Shown: in pieces, positions 25,808 through 33,946 of the stretch
Numbering within the stretch: the stretch's first letter is position 1
Layout: each line of letters begins with the position of its first letter
Assembly: GCA_003151235.1 (NCBI GenBank)
Contig: PLWZ01000082.1
Coordinates: forward strand, 1-64,000
Length of the DNA stretch: 64,000 nucleotides
Direction: 5' to 3'
DNA from: Acidimicrobiaceae bacterium
GTDB lineage: Bacteria; Actinomycetota; Acidimicrobiia; Acidimicrobiales; RAAP-2
Position numbers and translations under genes: made by a program
The notes under the pieces: generated by a model
Database searches by the model: none
The model's input: only the letters and a program-made list of their open reading frames with translations
What the model was told of the DNA's origin: nothing

Positions 25808-27148
25808 ATGACGACAGATGCGACAGCGGTGAAGTGGCCTGCGTGGGAGGACGCCGCGTTCTACCTGCAGGAACCCGACGAGATGTACGCGTCGATTGCG
25901 GCCCAGCGGCATGCCGCCCCCGTGTACTGGTACGAACCGGCCGGCTACCCCACCGGGCTGTGGGTGCTGTCCAAGTGGGAGGACCAGCGTTTTGTCGGCA
26001 GCCATCCCGAGCTGTTCTCTAGCCGTTTCGGGTTTGCCATCGGTGACGCAAGCGACCCGTCGACCGTCATCCACCAGCTTCCCGATTGGGCGCAGGAAAA
26101 GATCCGGGAGGGGAACCTCAGCCCGGCCGAGACCCGGAGGGCGATCGCGCACGGGAAGCTCTCCATGGGGGACCCCAATTTTGAAAGCTTGATGATCTCG
26201 GACCCGCCTCGCCACGGCCAGATCCGCAGCATCCTGATGAAGGCGTTGCGACCCAGTCTCGTCCGCAGCCTCAAGCCCCGCATCGCCGAGATCGCCGACG
26301 AGTTCATCGGCGAGATCGAACCGGACGCCGAGGTCGACTTTGTCACCACGGTCGGACGCATCCCGGCGGCGCTCATGACCGATTTGATCGGCGTGCCGCG
26401 AGAGATGCGGGAGCGGTTCATCGAGATGGCCTCGGCGCAGATGCAGGCGATCACCATCGATCCCAAGCGCGATCCGGCCGAGGCGCAGCGGATCAACAAG
26501 CTGGTCGAGGAGTTCCATTCCTACTGCGGTGAGCTCCTCGCCGATCGACAGGACCGCGCAGGTGAAGAGGGCGACCTGACCAGCATCATCGCCGGTTCGG
26601 AGTACGACGGCGGCCCGGTACCGGACGGCATGGCAATCTCGTTCATGCACACGTTCGTCAACGCCGGTGAGACGACCAGGGCGCTACTCGGATTCGTCGC
26701 GAGGGCATTGGCTGAGCATCCCGACCAGCGCCGGCTCGTGGCCGAGCAGCCCGACCTGGTGGCCAACGCCATCGAAGAGACGCTGCGCTACTACCCGCTG
26801 AACTGGTCCGGGTGCCGCACCGCCATCCAAGACGTGGAGCTGGGCGGGCAACTCATCCACAAGGACGACTACGTCCTCATGGCCTACGCCAGCGCCAACC
26901 GTGACGAGGATGTCTGGGATCGACCAGACGAGTTCGACGTCACCCGGTCCTTCGACAAGGACCACCAGTCGTTCGGCTACGGCGAGCACTCTTGTCCGGG
27001 CGCGCTGCTCGTGCGGACCGACGCCGGGATTATCCTCGAACGACTGTTGGCCCGGTTCCCGGACTGGGAACTCACGAGCGAGCCGCAGCGTTGGGCGAAC
27101 CCATTTCTTCAAGGTCTCGGGACCGTGCCGGTACGGTTCCACTCGTGA
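25808..27148 (+). CDS. Cytochrome P450 (bacterial class I)
   Basis: 446 residues. The heme loop reads FGYGEHSCPG with the thiolate ligand Cys396, the I-helix oxygen groove NAGETT and the K-helix EETLR are present. Electrons probably come from the [3Fe-4S]-type ferredoxin encoded two genes on; no dedicated ferredoxin reductase is adjacent. It starts 12 bases after the hydrolase stop. Context suggests hydroxylation of an alicyclic ring to set up diketone formation. It is distinct in sequence from the P450 at 43086. Confidence 0.93.
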   Translation: MTTDATAVKWPAWEDAAFYLQEPDEMYASIAAQRHAAPVYWYEPAGYPTGLWVLSKWEDQRFVGSHPELFSSRFGFAIGDASDPSTVIHQLPDWAQEKIREGNLSPAETRRAIAHGKLSMGDPNFESLMISDPPRHGQIRSILMKALRPSLVRSLKPRIAEIADEFIGEIEPDAEVDFVTTVGRIPAALMTDLIGVPREMRERFIEMASAQMQAITIDPKRDPAEAQRINKLVEEFHSYCGELLADRQDRAGEEGDLTSIIAGSEYDGGPVPDGMAISFMHTFVNAGETTRALLGFVARALAEHPDQRRLVAEQPDLVANAIEETLRYYPLNWSGCRTAIQDVELGGQLIHKDDYVLMAYASANRDEDVWDRPDEFDVTRSFDKDHQSFGYGEHSCPGALLVRTDAGIILERLLARFPDWELTSEPQRWANPFLQGLGTVPVRFHS

Positions 27149-27327
27149 GCGACCTGACCTTCCACTACGTGCTCGACTGCCCGTGTGGGACGACCCTGAC
27201 CGGCCTGTCCGAGGACGAGATCGTGGAGGTGGCTTTCGCTCATCTGCGCGAGGTTCACCCGGACATGGCGGATGACTACGAGCGTGACCACGTCCTGTTC
27301 ATGGCCCGAAAGCTCGTCCGAAGGTGA
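27145..27327 (+). CDS. Small DUF1059-like protein
   Basis: 60 residues with a GTG start overlapping the P450 stop (GTGA). The pattern VLDCPCGTTLTGLSEDEIVEVAFAHLREVHPDM matches the DUF1059 layout: a Cys-containing strand, an acidic turn, and a helix ending in H-x-x-x-x-H. Such proteins are small, cytosolic and of unknown role. Position between a P450 and its ferredoxin suggests an accessory to electron transfer or stability, but nothing in the sequence proves it. Confidence 0.7.
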   Translation: MSDLTFHYVLDCPCGTTLTGLSEDEIVEVAFAHLREVHPDMADDYERDHVLFMARKLVRR

Positions 27328-27353
27328 GCCGTGACGGCGACTGAGGAGAGGAC

Positions 27354-27548
27354 ATGAAGGTGACCATCGACGAGGAGCGATGCGACGCCCACGGCGTCTG
27401 CGTCTCGGCGTGTCCCGAGGTCTTCGCCCTCGACGACGACGAGGATGTGGTCCGGGTCCTGGACGAAAACCCGGACGAGTCCCTTCGCGAGAGTCTCTTC
27501 AAAGCGGTGCAGGGTTGTCCCAAGGCCGCCATAACGGTGGAGGGTTGA
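27354..27548 (+). CDS. P450-type ferredoxin, [3Fe-4S]
   Basis: 64 residues. Cysteines 10, 16, 20 and 55 lie in C-DAHGV-C-VSA-CP and GCP. The position of the second cluster Cys of a [4Fe-4S] ferredoxin is His13, the usual sign of a [3Fe-4S] cluster in actinobacterial P450 partner ferredoxins. The acidic tract LDDDEDVVRVLDENPDES fits docking to a P450. It lies in the same operon as the P450 and should be its immediate electron donor. Confidence 0.93.
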   Translation: MKVTIDEERCDAHGVCVSACPEVFALDDDEDVVRVLDENPDESLRESLFKAVQGCPKAAITVEG

Positions 27549-27551
27549 ACG

Positions 27552-28025
27552 GTGAATGCTGACGAGCTGTCCGGTGTCGTCGACCGACTCGCGGTCACCG
27601 ACGTCGTGGTCCGCTACTTCGAGTTGGTGGATACGAAGGGGTGGGACCAGATGCACGAGGTCTTCACCGAGGACACCACCGCCCGGTGGACGCCGGACTC
27701 CCTCATGGAGGGCCGGTCCAAAGTGGTCGGGGCGATGCAGCACATGTCAGGGAGCGCCGAGATCGTCACCTATCACCACGTCGCTTCCATGACCCCGGTG
27801 ATCCACGGTGACGACGCCGAAGTCGTGGTTCACGTCCGCGCCATGCACCATGGCGCCGGCCCGCGAACCGGAAAGTTCTACGAGAGTTTCGGCATCCAGC
27901 CGACCCGCTTGGTCCGGACACCAGAGGGTTGGCGGATCAGCCACCACGATTGGAACGTCGCGCTGAAGACCGGAAACTTGGAGGATCTGTTCGCTCCGGA
28001 GATCGCCGTCGGGAAGCGGCACTGA
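27552..28025 (+). CDS. SnoaL-like / NTF2-fold protein
   Basis: 157 residues, GTG start three bases after the ferredoxin stop. The fold is recognisable from LAVTDVVVRYFELVDTKGWDQMHEVFTEDTTARW and the final TPEGWRISHHDWNVALKTGN. Several histidines (YHH at the middle, HHD near the end) could serve acid-base chemistry. SnoaL relatives include cyclases, isomerases and oxygenase small subunits. Its place in the P450/diketone-hydrolase operon suggests an isomerase or hydratase step, which is inference only. Confidence 0.82.
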   Translation: MNADELSGVVDRLAVTDVVVRYFELVDTKGWDQMHEVFTEDTTARWTPDSLMEGRSKVVGAMQHMSGSAEIVTYHHVASMTPVIHGDDAEVVVHVRAMHHGAGPRTGKFYESFGIQPTRLVRTPEGWRISHHDWNVALKTGNLEDLFAPEIAVGKRH

Positions 28026-28069
28026 GGTGGGGCCGGAACGATCGGTCGTCACGACGGACTGAGACGGCT

Positions 28070-28834
28070 TTGCATCCACGCCTCTCGGTTAACGCGATCT
28101 GTTCCATGAACCAATCGCTGGAAGACGACTTGGTCCTGTGGGCCGATCTCGGGATTGACAACGTCGGGCTCATCTCCCCGAAGCTCGAACTCGCCGGATG
28201 GGATGCGGCCCGGAAGGCCGTCCTCGACGCCGGCCTGTCCGTATCGAGCATGTCGTGCTACCGGGACGGGATCGTGCCATCGCTGGAGTTCGCCGGCGCA
28301 ATCGGAACGCCGGTGCTCTACATCATCACGGGAAGCGCGGGCTCGACGCCGTGGGAAGAGGCCGCCGCTAAGTTCTGCGAGGAAATGGCGCCGCACGTGG
28401 CTCGCGCCAACGAGCTCGGTGTGCGGGTTGCTCTCGAGCCGACGAATCCCCTGCGCACCGACGTGAGCTTCGTGCATTGCGTCCGTGACGCCATGGACCT
28501 CGCAGTCCTGGCCGACATGGCGATCGTCGTCGACTTCTACTCGTCGTGGTATGAGCGCGGCCTGGACGAGCTCGTGCACAAGCACATCGATCTTGTGGGG
28601 CTGGTCCAGATCTGCGACTACAAGCTCGGCACCTTCGACATGCCGAACCGCTCCGCCATTGGTGAGGGGAACATCCCAGTGGAGCGGATGATGGGTTTGA
28701 TGCTCGAGGCCGGGTACGAAGGTCCGTTCGACCTCGAGATCCTCGGTCCGCGGATCGAGGCGGCCGGCTACCGAGATTCGATCGCCGCCAGCATCGAGCG
28801 GGCCGGCGAGATGCTGAGCCGCCTCGGCGCCTGA
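28070..28834 (+). CDS. Sugar-phosphate isomerase/epimerase-like TIM barrel
   Basis: 254 residues from a TTG (HPRLSVNAICSMNQSLEDDL), the only in-frame start that gives a normal N-terminus for the AP-endonuclease-2/xylose-isomerase fold. Metal-ligand-type residues are visible in ALEPTNPL, AIVVDFYSSW and PFDLEIL. Family members isomerise or epimerise sugars and inositols, but catabolic clusters of this type often hold members with other substrates. It ends the P450 operon; the next transcript begins at the promoter near 28858. Confidence 0.78.
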   Translation: MHPRLSVNAICSMNQSLEDDLVLWADLGIDNVGLISPKLELAGWDAARKAVLDAGLSVSSMSCYRDGIVPSLEFAGAIGTPVLYIITGSAGSTPWEEAAAKFCEEMAPHVARANELGVRVALEPTNPLRTDVSFVHCVRDAMDLAVLADMAIVVDFYSSWYERGLDELVHKHIDLVGLVQICDYKLGTFDMPNRSAIGEGNIPVERMMGLMLEAGYEGPFDLEILGPRIEAAGYRDSIAASIERAGEMLSRLGA

Positions 28835-28844
28835 TGATTGTTGT

Positions 28845-28858
28845 ACCGACCGGTCGGT
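28845..28858. promoter_or_regulatory. Perfect 14-bp palindrome, candidate TetR operator
   Basis: ACCGACCGGTCGGT is its own reverse complement and touches the proposed -35 box. With the flanking bases it starts TTGTACCGACC, the same string found on the minus strand at the operator upstream of the diketone-hydrolase operon. This is a typical TetR-type site and a repressor bound here would block the promoter. Confidence 0.65.
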
Positions 28859-28886
28859 TGACCGGTTACCGTGGGGAACCTAATTT
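28858..28886 (+). promoter_or_regulatory. Sigma-70-type promoter of the Rieske operon
   Basis: TTGACC and TAATTT are separated by exactly 17 bases and lie about 35 bases before the ATG at 28920. The palindromic operator ends on the first base of the -35 box. Confidence 0.5.
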
Positions 28887-28919
28887 CGATGCGGTGCCGA
28901 AGCGGGAGGACTGAAAATA

Positions 28920-30194
28920 ATGGCTCGCTATCCGAAGCCGGCAGCAGGGAGCTGGACGGAGCACTACCCGCAGCTCGGTACTGGTCCGCTCTCGTACGAG
29001 GATTCGATTTCTCCGGAGTGGTACCAGCACGAGCGGGAGGCGATCTTCAAGCGGGCATGGCTCCAGGTCGGGCGGCTCGAGCAGATTCCGCGCACCGGAA
29101 GGTATTTCACCAAGGACATCGCCGCCGCCAACACGTCGATCGTCGTGGTGCGCGACGGTGACGACGTGCGCGCCTTTCACAACGTTTGCCGACACCGCGG
29201 CAACAAGCTCGTGTGGCAGGACTTCCCGAACGAGGATACGAGCGGAACGGTGCGCCAGTTCACCTGCAAGTACCACGGGTGGCGGTATGGACTCGACGGT
29301 GCCTGCGTGTTCGCGCAGCAGGAGGGCGAGTTCTTCAACCTCGACAAGGCCGACTACGGGTTGGTGCCCGTGCACTGTGAAGTGTTCGCAGGATTCATCT
29401 TCGTGAACTTCTCGGAACAACCGGCCCAATCGCTCCGCGAGTTCCTCGGTCCGATGCTGCTCGGGGTGGAGGATTACCCCTTCGGGCAGATGACCGACCG
29501 GTACGCCTTCCGAGTCGAGTGTCGTTCGAACTGGAAGGTGTTCTCGGACGCGTTCATGGAGTTTTACCATGCACCCGTCGTGCACGTTGGCCAGCACCCG
29601 AGCCAGTTGCGGGCTGCGATCACGCAGATGGGATACGAGGCGCCGCACTATCAGGTCGAGGGCCCGCATGGGTTGGTTACGACGGCGGGTTCACTACACC
29701 GGGTGTGGGACATGCCGAAGGAGAACGTGAAGCCGGCCGACCTCGCCACGCGCAGCGGGCTGTTCGGACCGTGGGACAAGTCGGACCTCGGCGAGCTGCC
29801 GCCGGGCATCAACCCCGGCAAGATCGACCCCTGGGGACTTTCGTCGTTCCAGTTCTTCCCTAATTTCGCGATCTTGATCTGGGAAGCCGGTTGGTACAAC
29901 ACCCACCAGTTCTGGCCCACCTCGCACAACACGCTCGTCTTCGAGGGCAACGTTTACTCGTTGCCGGCCGAGTCGGCCTCGGAACGGGTCGGACGAGAGA
30001 TGGCGGCGGTGTCGTTCAAGGAGTACTCGCTGCAGGACGCCAACACGCTTGAGGCCACGCAGCTGGGCCTGGAATCTGGGGTCATCGACCAGTTCCCGCT
30101 GAACGACCAGGAGGTGCTGGTGCGCAACTTCCACAAGGCCACGGCCGACTGGGTACACGAGTACCAGCGCGAGCCGGCGGGGGTGCGGGCGTGA
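28920..30194 (+). CDS. Rieske non-heme iron oxygenase, alpha subunit (copy 1)
   Basis: 424 residues. Rieske ligands are Cys90, His92, Cys116 and His119; the gap between the pairs is 23 residues, longer than the usual 15-17, owing to an extra DFPNEDTSG turn. The mononuclear iron site has His217 and His222, and the position that bridges to the Rieske centre is Glu214 instead of Asp, with Asp210 before it. Glu at this position is known from carnitine oxygenase CntA. No classical beta subunit is present; the next gene encodes a 110-residue helical protein that recurs beside the homologue at 54094. The probable reductase is the KshB-like protein at 55774. Substrate unknown. Confidence 0.92.
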   Translation: MARYPKPAAGSWTEHYPQLGTGPLSYEDSISPEWYQHEREAIFKRAWLQVGRLEQIPRTGRYFTKDIAAANTSIVVVRDGDDVRAFHNVCRHRGNKLVWQDFPNEDTSGTVRQFTCKYHGWRYGLDGACVFAQQEGEFFNLDKADYGLVPVHCEVFAGFIFVNFSEQPAQSLREFLGPMLLGVEDYPFGQMTDRYAFRVECRSNWKVFSDAFMEFYHAPVVHVGQHPSQLRAAITQMGYEAPHYQVEGPHGLVTTAGSLHRVWDMPKENVKPADLATRSGLFGPWDKSDLGELPPGINPGKIDPWGLSSFQFFPNFAILIWEAGWYNTHQFWPTSHNTLVFEGNVYSLPAESASERVGREMAAVSFKEYSLQDANTLEATQLGLESGVIDQFPLNDQEVLVRNFHKATADWVHEYQREPAGVRA

Positions 30195-30523
30195 TGGCAC
30201 TCCTTCCGAGTGATTTCGCCGATTTTGAGCAGTTCGCCGCCAGGTGGTCGCTAGCGACCGAGCGCGAGCGCTGGGCCGAGCGAATGTCGAGCTCGATCGA
30301 CGACATGCAGGCCTTTTACGACGCCATCATCCCCGAGGTCGGGGAAGCGATCGCCTACTGCGACAAGTTTCCACTCGACGACATGCCCGAGGATGCGGTC
30401 AACTTGTTGCGGTTGATCTACTCGTTTGTGATGGTGTCGTTCGCAGTTGAGCTCTGGCGCCAGCAAAGTCCTCCGGACACCCTCGGCACGCAGTTTGAAC
30501 GGATCAGCGAACCCCTTCCCTGA
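30194..30523 (+). CDS. Unrecognised Rieske-associated small protein (copy 1)
   Basis: 109 residues from an ATG that overlaps the Rieske stop (TGATG); a GTG three bases earlier is also possible. I do not recognise a family. The sequence looks all-helical, acidic at the N-terminus, with one conserved Cys in YCDKFPLDDMPEDA and a hydrophobic stretch LLRLIYSFVMVSF that is too interrupted for a clear membrane span. The product of 55365 is clearly homologous and also sits directly behind a Rieske alpha gene. This strict pairing suggests a small subunit, chaperone or assembly factor for this Rieske subtype. Confidence 0.85.
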   Translation: MALLPSDFADFEQFAARWSLATERERWAERMSSSIDDMQAFYDAIIPEVGEAIAYCDKFPLDDMPEDAVNLLRLIYSFVMVSFAVELWRQQSPPDTLGTQFERISEPLP

Positions 30524-30545
30524 GACCGAACTCGAAGGAGACGTC

Positions 30546-31808
30546 ATGACGACGCTGGCTGAGAACGAGCTGATGACCCTCGTGGAGGGTGAGGCTCCTA
30601 TGGGCCGGCTCATGCGGGCGAACTACTGGCTGCCCTTCGGGCTCTCGGATCAGCTCGTGCACGGCCAGGCACCGATGCCCGTCCGCCTGCTGGGCCAGAA
30701 CTACGTCGCCTTCCGGGCCGAGGACGGCCGGGTCGGTTTTCTCGACGAGCTGTGCCCGCATCGCCGAGCGTCGCTCCTCCTGGCTCGAGCGGAGGGCAAC
30801 GGCCTGCGTTGCATCTATCACGGGTGGAAGATGGACGTCTCGGGCTGCGTCGTCGAGTGCCCGAACCAGGCCGTGAGGGCCGAACAATTCGCGGCGAGCG
30901 TGCCCGTGGTCCATTTCCCGGTGCACGAGTGTGGTGGGTTGGCCTGGGTGTGGCTTGGTGGCACCGATGCGCCCGCCTTCCCCGAGCTCCCCTTCGCCGA
31001 CGAGGACCTCTATCGCTACTGGTGCGTCTCGCGTGTCCCCTGCAACTGGCTCCAAGGGATCGAGGGCACGATCGACTCGGCCCATGTCGGCCTGCTGCAC
31101 CAGACGTGGATCGCTGAGGCCGCCAAGATGGCCGAACACTCCAACCTGACGATGGCTCTCGACCAGCCACCGAGGTACGAGACCCAGTCCACCCCCTATG
31201 GGCTGCGTGCAGCGGCGCTGCGTAAGACTGCCGAAGGCCAGACCTACGTGCGGATCACAGAGCACCTGATGCCGCTCGTGACCATCACCCCAGTGGGCCG
31301 CTCGATGCCCCGTGCGGGATCGGTCTTCGTTCTCTCGCCGATGGACGACACCCACCACCTGCTGTTCTTCGGGTACTTCGGGGACACCGCGCACAGCGCC
31401 AAGCCGCCGACCGAGATCTGCATGCAGGATGCCGAGTACCAACCGGACCCGCGGGACTACACGGGTGTCCGAGGCGACCGATGGACCGCGTGGGGCCAAG
31501 ATCGCGCCCTCATGGCTGCCGGCCATTTCACCGGATTCGGGCGGAGCCTGCTCGAGGAGGACGCGGTCATCCAAAGCAGCATGGGCCCGATCATCGATCG
31601 CAGCAAGGAACACCTCTCCTCTAGCGATGTCGCGGTGGCGACCGCCAGGCAGATGCTGCTGGACGCGCTGAGTGCCGCCGGGTCCGGGGAGCTTCCGCCC
31701 GGCAGTGCCCTGGCCGCAGAGGGCGCTCGACTTCCGAACGCCCTGGAAGTCGTCGTACCCGAGGGCGAGCGTTGGGAGGACGCCGCGCTCGATCAGGTCA
31801 CCGCCTGA
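30546..31808 (+). CDS. Rieske oxygenase, phthalate/vanillate demethylase-like
   Basis: 420 residues from the ATG with AAGGAG five bases upstream. Rieske ligands Cys70, His72, Cys89 and His92 have normal spacing. The catalytic iron motif GTIDSAHVGLLH keeps the canonical Asp bridge and two His. The overall layout (N-terminal Rieske, long C-terminal half) is that of single-component-type terminal oxygenases such as phthalate 4,5-dioxygenase and VanA. It lies 22 bases after the small-protein gene, so two different Rieske oxygenases share one transcript. Their substrates may be successive intermediates. Confidence 0.9.
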   Translation: MTTLAENELMTLVEGEAPMGRLMRANYWLPFGLSDQLVHGQAPMPVRLLGQNYVAFRAEDGRVGFLDELCPHRRASLLLARAEGNGLRCIYHGWKMDVSGCVVECPNQAVRAEQFAASVPVVHFPVHECGGLAWVWLGGTDAPAFPELPFADEDLYRYWCVSRVPCNWLQGIEGTIDSAHVGLLHQTWIAEAAKMAEHSNLTMALDQPPRYETQSTPYGLRAAALRKTAEGQTYVRITEHLMPLVTITPVGRSMPRAGSVFVLSPMDDTHHLLFFGYFGDTAHSAKPPTEICMQDAEYQPDPRDYTGVRGDRWTAWGQDRALMAAGHFTGFGRSLLEEDAVIQSSMGPIIDRSKEHLSSSDVAVATARQMLLDALSAAGSGELPPGSALAAEGARLPNALEVVVPEGERWEDAALDQVTA

Positions 31809-31819
31809 GCGGTCACGTC

Positions 31820-32308
31820 ATGGAGCATCGCGAACCAACCACGTTCGCCGATTGGCACGCGATCAACACCTTGCTCGTGACCTACGCCGAGCATGTGGAT
31901 GCCGGTCGGTACGCCGATGTGGGGGCGATGTTCGAGCATGCCACCTATCGCATCGAGCATTCCGATGGGGAGCGCGTCTCAAGCTACGAGGGCAGCACGC
32001 AGGTTAAGGCGTTCTGCGAGCAGACCCGGATATATCCCGACGGCACGCCGCGAACGAAGCACGTGATCACCAATGTGATCATCGACGTCGAAGGGGACCG
32101 GGGAAGGGCCCGGTCCTACGGCACCGTCTTCCAGCAGACCGACGAGTTCCCCCTCCAACCGATCGCCTCTGGGCGCTACGTCGACCGGTTTGAGCGAATT
32201 GACGGCACCTGGTGGTTCGTCGACCGTGTCATGTCCGGGTTCCTGTTGGGCGATCGCAGCCACCACGTTGTGTGGCCGGGCGGCACCCCAGTGGCTCCCG
32301 AGCCGTGA
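31820..32308 (+). CDS. SnoaL-like / NTF2-fold protein
   Basis: 162 residues. The helix-rich start FADWHAINTLLVTYAEHVDAGRYADVGAMFEHATYRI and later TKHVITNVIIDVEGDRGRARSYGTVF and FERIDGTWWFVDRVM define the fold, which resembles the small beta subunit of ring-hydroxylating dioxygenases. It follows a Rieske gene by 11 bases, so a beta-subunit-like role is one possibility. Without a partner test, isomerase or cyclase function is equally open. Confidence 0.82.
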   Translation: MEHREPTTFADWHAINTLLVTYAEHVDAGRYADVGAMFEHATYRIEHSDGERVSSYEGSTQVKAFCEQTRIYPDGTPRTKHVITNVIIDVEGDRGRARSYGTVFQQTDEFPLQPIASGRYVDRFERIDGTWWFVDRVMSGFLLGDRSHHVVWPGGTPVAPEP

Positions 32309-32321
32309 CATCCCGATCGTG

Positions 32322-33860
32322 ATGCGAGAAGACACGATCCACTCCGACGTCAACTGGTACGGAGTCCTTGCGCACCATGCGACCGTCACGCCCGACAAGG
32401 CGGTTGCGATCTTCGAATCGAAGTCGGTTACCTACGGCGAGATGGCTGTACGTGCGACGTCGCTGGCGGCCGGATTGCATGAACGCGGCATCGAGTCGGG
32501 AGACGTGGTCGCTCTCCTGTCATACAACTCAACAGAATTTCTGGAGACGATCTTCGCCGCCAACTACCTCGGCGCAATCATCATGCCGATCAACTGGCGC
32601 CTCGCCGCTCCGGAGGTGCGGTACCTCCTCGAACACTCCGAAGCGCGGGCACTCGTATGTGACGAGGCGCTCATCCCGTTGGCCGACAAGGCGACGACCG
32701 GCCTGGAAACCAAGCTCGTACGAGCCTGTGTGTCGATCCAGGCCCCTGACGGGTGGATACCGCTGGCCGAACTAAGGAGCGGGTCGCCTGCGCCGCCGGC
32801 GGTGGGCATGGCCGGCGACGACATCCACCGTTTGATGTACACGTCGGGTACGACGGGACGCCCCAAGGGGGTGATGCTGACCCATGCCAACCTGGCATGG
32901 AAGAACCTGGCCCACATCGTCCAGTTCGGATTCACCAGCTCGGACCTCGGCCTCGCCTGTGGCCCGCTGTATCACGTCGGGGCCCTCGACCTCACCACGA
33001 CGTCGCTGGTCGCCGCAGGGGCGACCACCATCATCCACCGGAGTTTCGAGGCCTCTGCGGTGGTCGAAGAGATCGAGCGATCGACGGTGACCACCGTCTG
33101 GCTCGCGCCGGCGATGGTAAACGCCATCATGGCGCTCCCTGACATCGAGAAACGAGACCTCGCTTCTGTCCGGCTGATCATCAACGGCGGCGAGAAGATG
33201 CCGATCCCCTTGATAGAGCGGCTCCAACGGACCTTTCCCTTCGCCTGGTTCGCCGACGCCTACGGCCTCACCGAGACGGTATCGGGCGACACCTTCCTCG
33301 ACCGGGACAGCATCGTGACCAAGCTCGGCAGCGTGGGTCGCCCCTGTCTCTACGTCGAGTTGGATATCTGGGACGACGAGGGCAAATCGCTCCCCGCGGG
33401 CGAGCGCGGCGAGGTCGTCCTGCGGGGTCCGAAGGTCTTCAAAGGCTACTGGCGGGACCCCGAGGCGACGGCCACCGCTTTCGCCGGCGGCTGGTTCCAC
33501 ACCGGGGACATCGGGGTCCGGGACGAGGACGGTTACCTCTTCATCGTCGACAGGCTCAAGGACATGATCCTGTCCGGTGGCGAGAATGTGGCCGGGTCGG
33601 AGATCGAGCGCGTGCTCTACGAACACCCGGCGGTGCTGGAAGCGGCGGTCATCGGGCGCCCGGACGACCGATGGGGCGAGGTGCCGGTGGCCTTCGTCGC
33701 GTTGCGACCGGACGCGACTGCGACGGCGGCAGAGCTGGTCGAGCACTGCGGGGGCCAGCTCGCCCGATTCAAGGTGCCAAAAGAGGTGTCCTTCGTCGAT
33801 GCGCTTCCTCGGAACCCCTCCGGCAAGGTGCTCAAGCGCGAGCTCCGAGACCGTGTCTGA
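32322..33860 (+). CDS. Long-chain-type acyl-CoA ligase
   Basis: 512 residues; ATG at 32322, with an immediately preceding GTG as alternative. ANL motifs: YTSGTTGRPKGVMLTH, AYGLTETVSGD, WFHTGDIGVRDEDGY, and C-terminal PRNPSGKVLKRELR with the catalytic Lys. It carries the standard fatty-acid ligase domain order and length. In context it would activate the ring-opened acid produced by the upstream oxygenases. It is the fourth CoA ligase in the window. Confidence 0.93.
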   Translation: MREDTIHSDVNWYGVLAHHATVTPDKAVAIFESKSVTYGEMAVRATSLAAGLHERGIESGDVVALLSYNSTEFLETIFAANYLGAIIMPINWRLAAPEVRYLLEHSEARALVCDEALIPLADKATTGLETKLVRACVSIQAPDGWIPLAELRSGSPAPPAVGMAGDDIHRLMYTSGTTGRPKGVMLTHANLAWKNLAHIVQFGFTSSDLGLACGPLYHVGALDLTTTSLVAAGATTIIHRSFEASAVVEEIERSTVTTVWLAPAMVNAIMALPDIEKRDLASVRLIINGGEKMPIPLIERLQRTFPFAWFADAYGLTETVSGDTFLDRDSIVTKLGSVGRPCLYVELDIWDDEGKSLPAGERGEVVLRGPKVFKGYWRDPEATATAFAGGWFHTGDIGVRDEDGYLFIVDRLKDMILSGGENVAGSEIERVLYEHPAVLEAAVIGRPDDRWGEVPVAFVALRPDATATAAELVEHCGGQLARFKVPKEVSFVDALPRNPSGKVLKRELRDRV

Positions 33861-33946
33861 CGTGGCCAACAACCCATGGCCGCCTGGATCGGCTCACCGA
33901 TCCCAATCGATGGAAACGAACCCGTGACTGCAGATAGGAGACCCGC

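Noticed and set aside
25073-26650. 525-codon minus-strand frame opposite the diketone hydrolase and P450
   Set aside because: It mirrors the codon pattern of the real genes and has no recognisable domain or ribosome-binding site.
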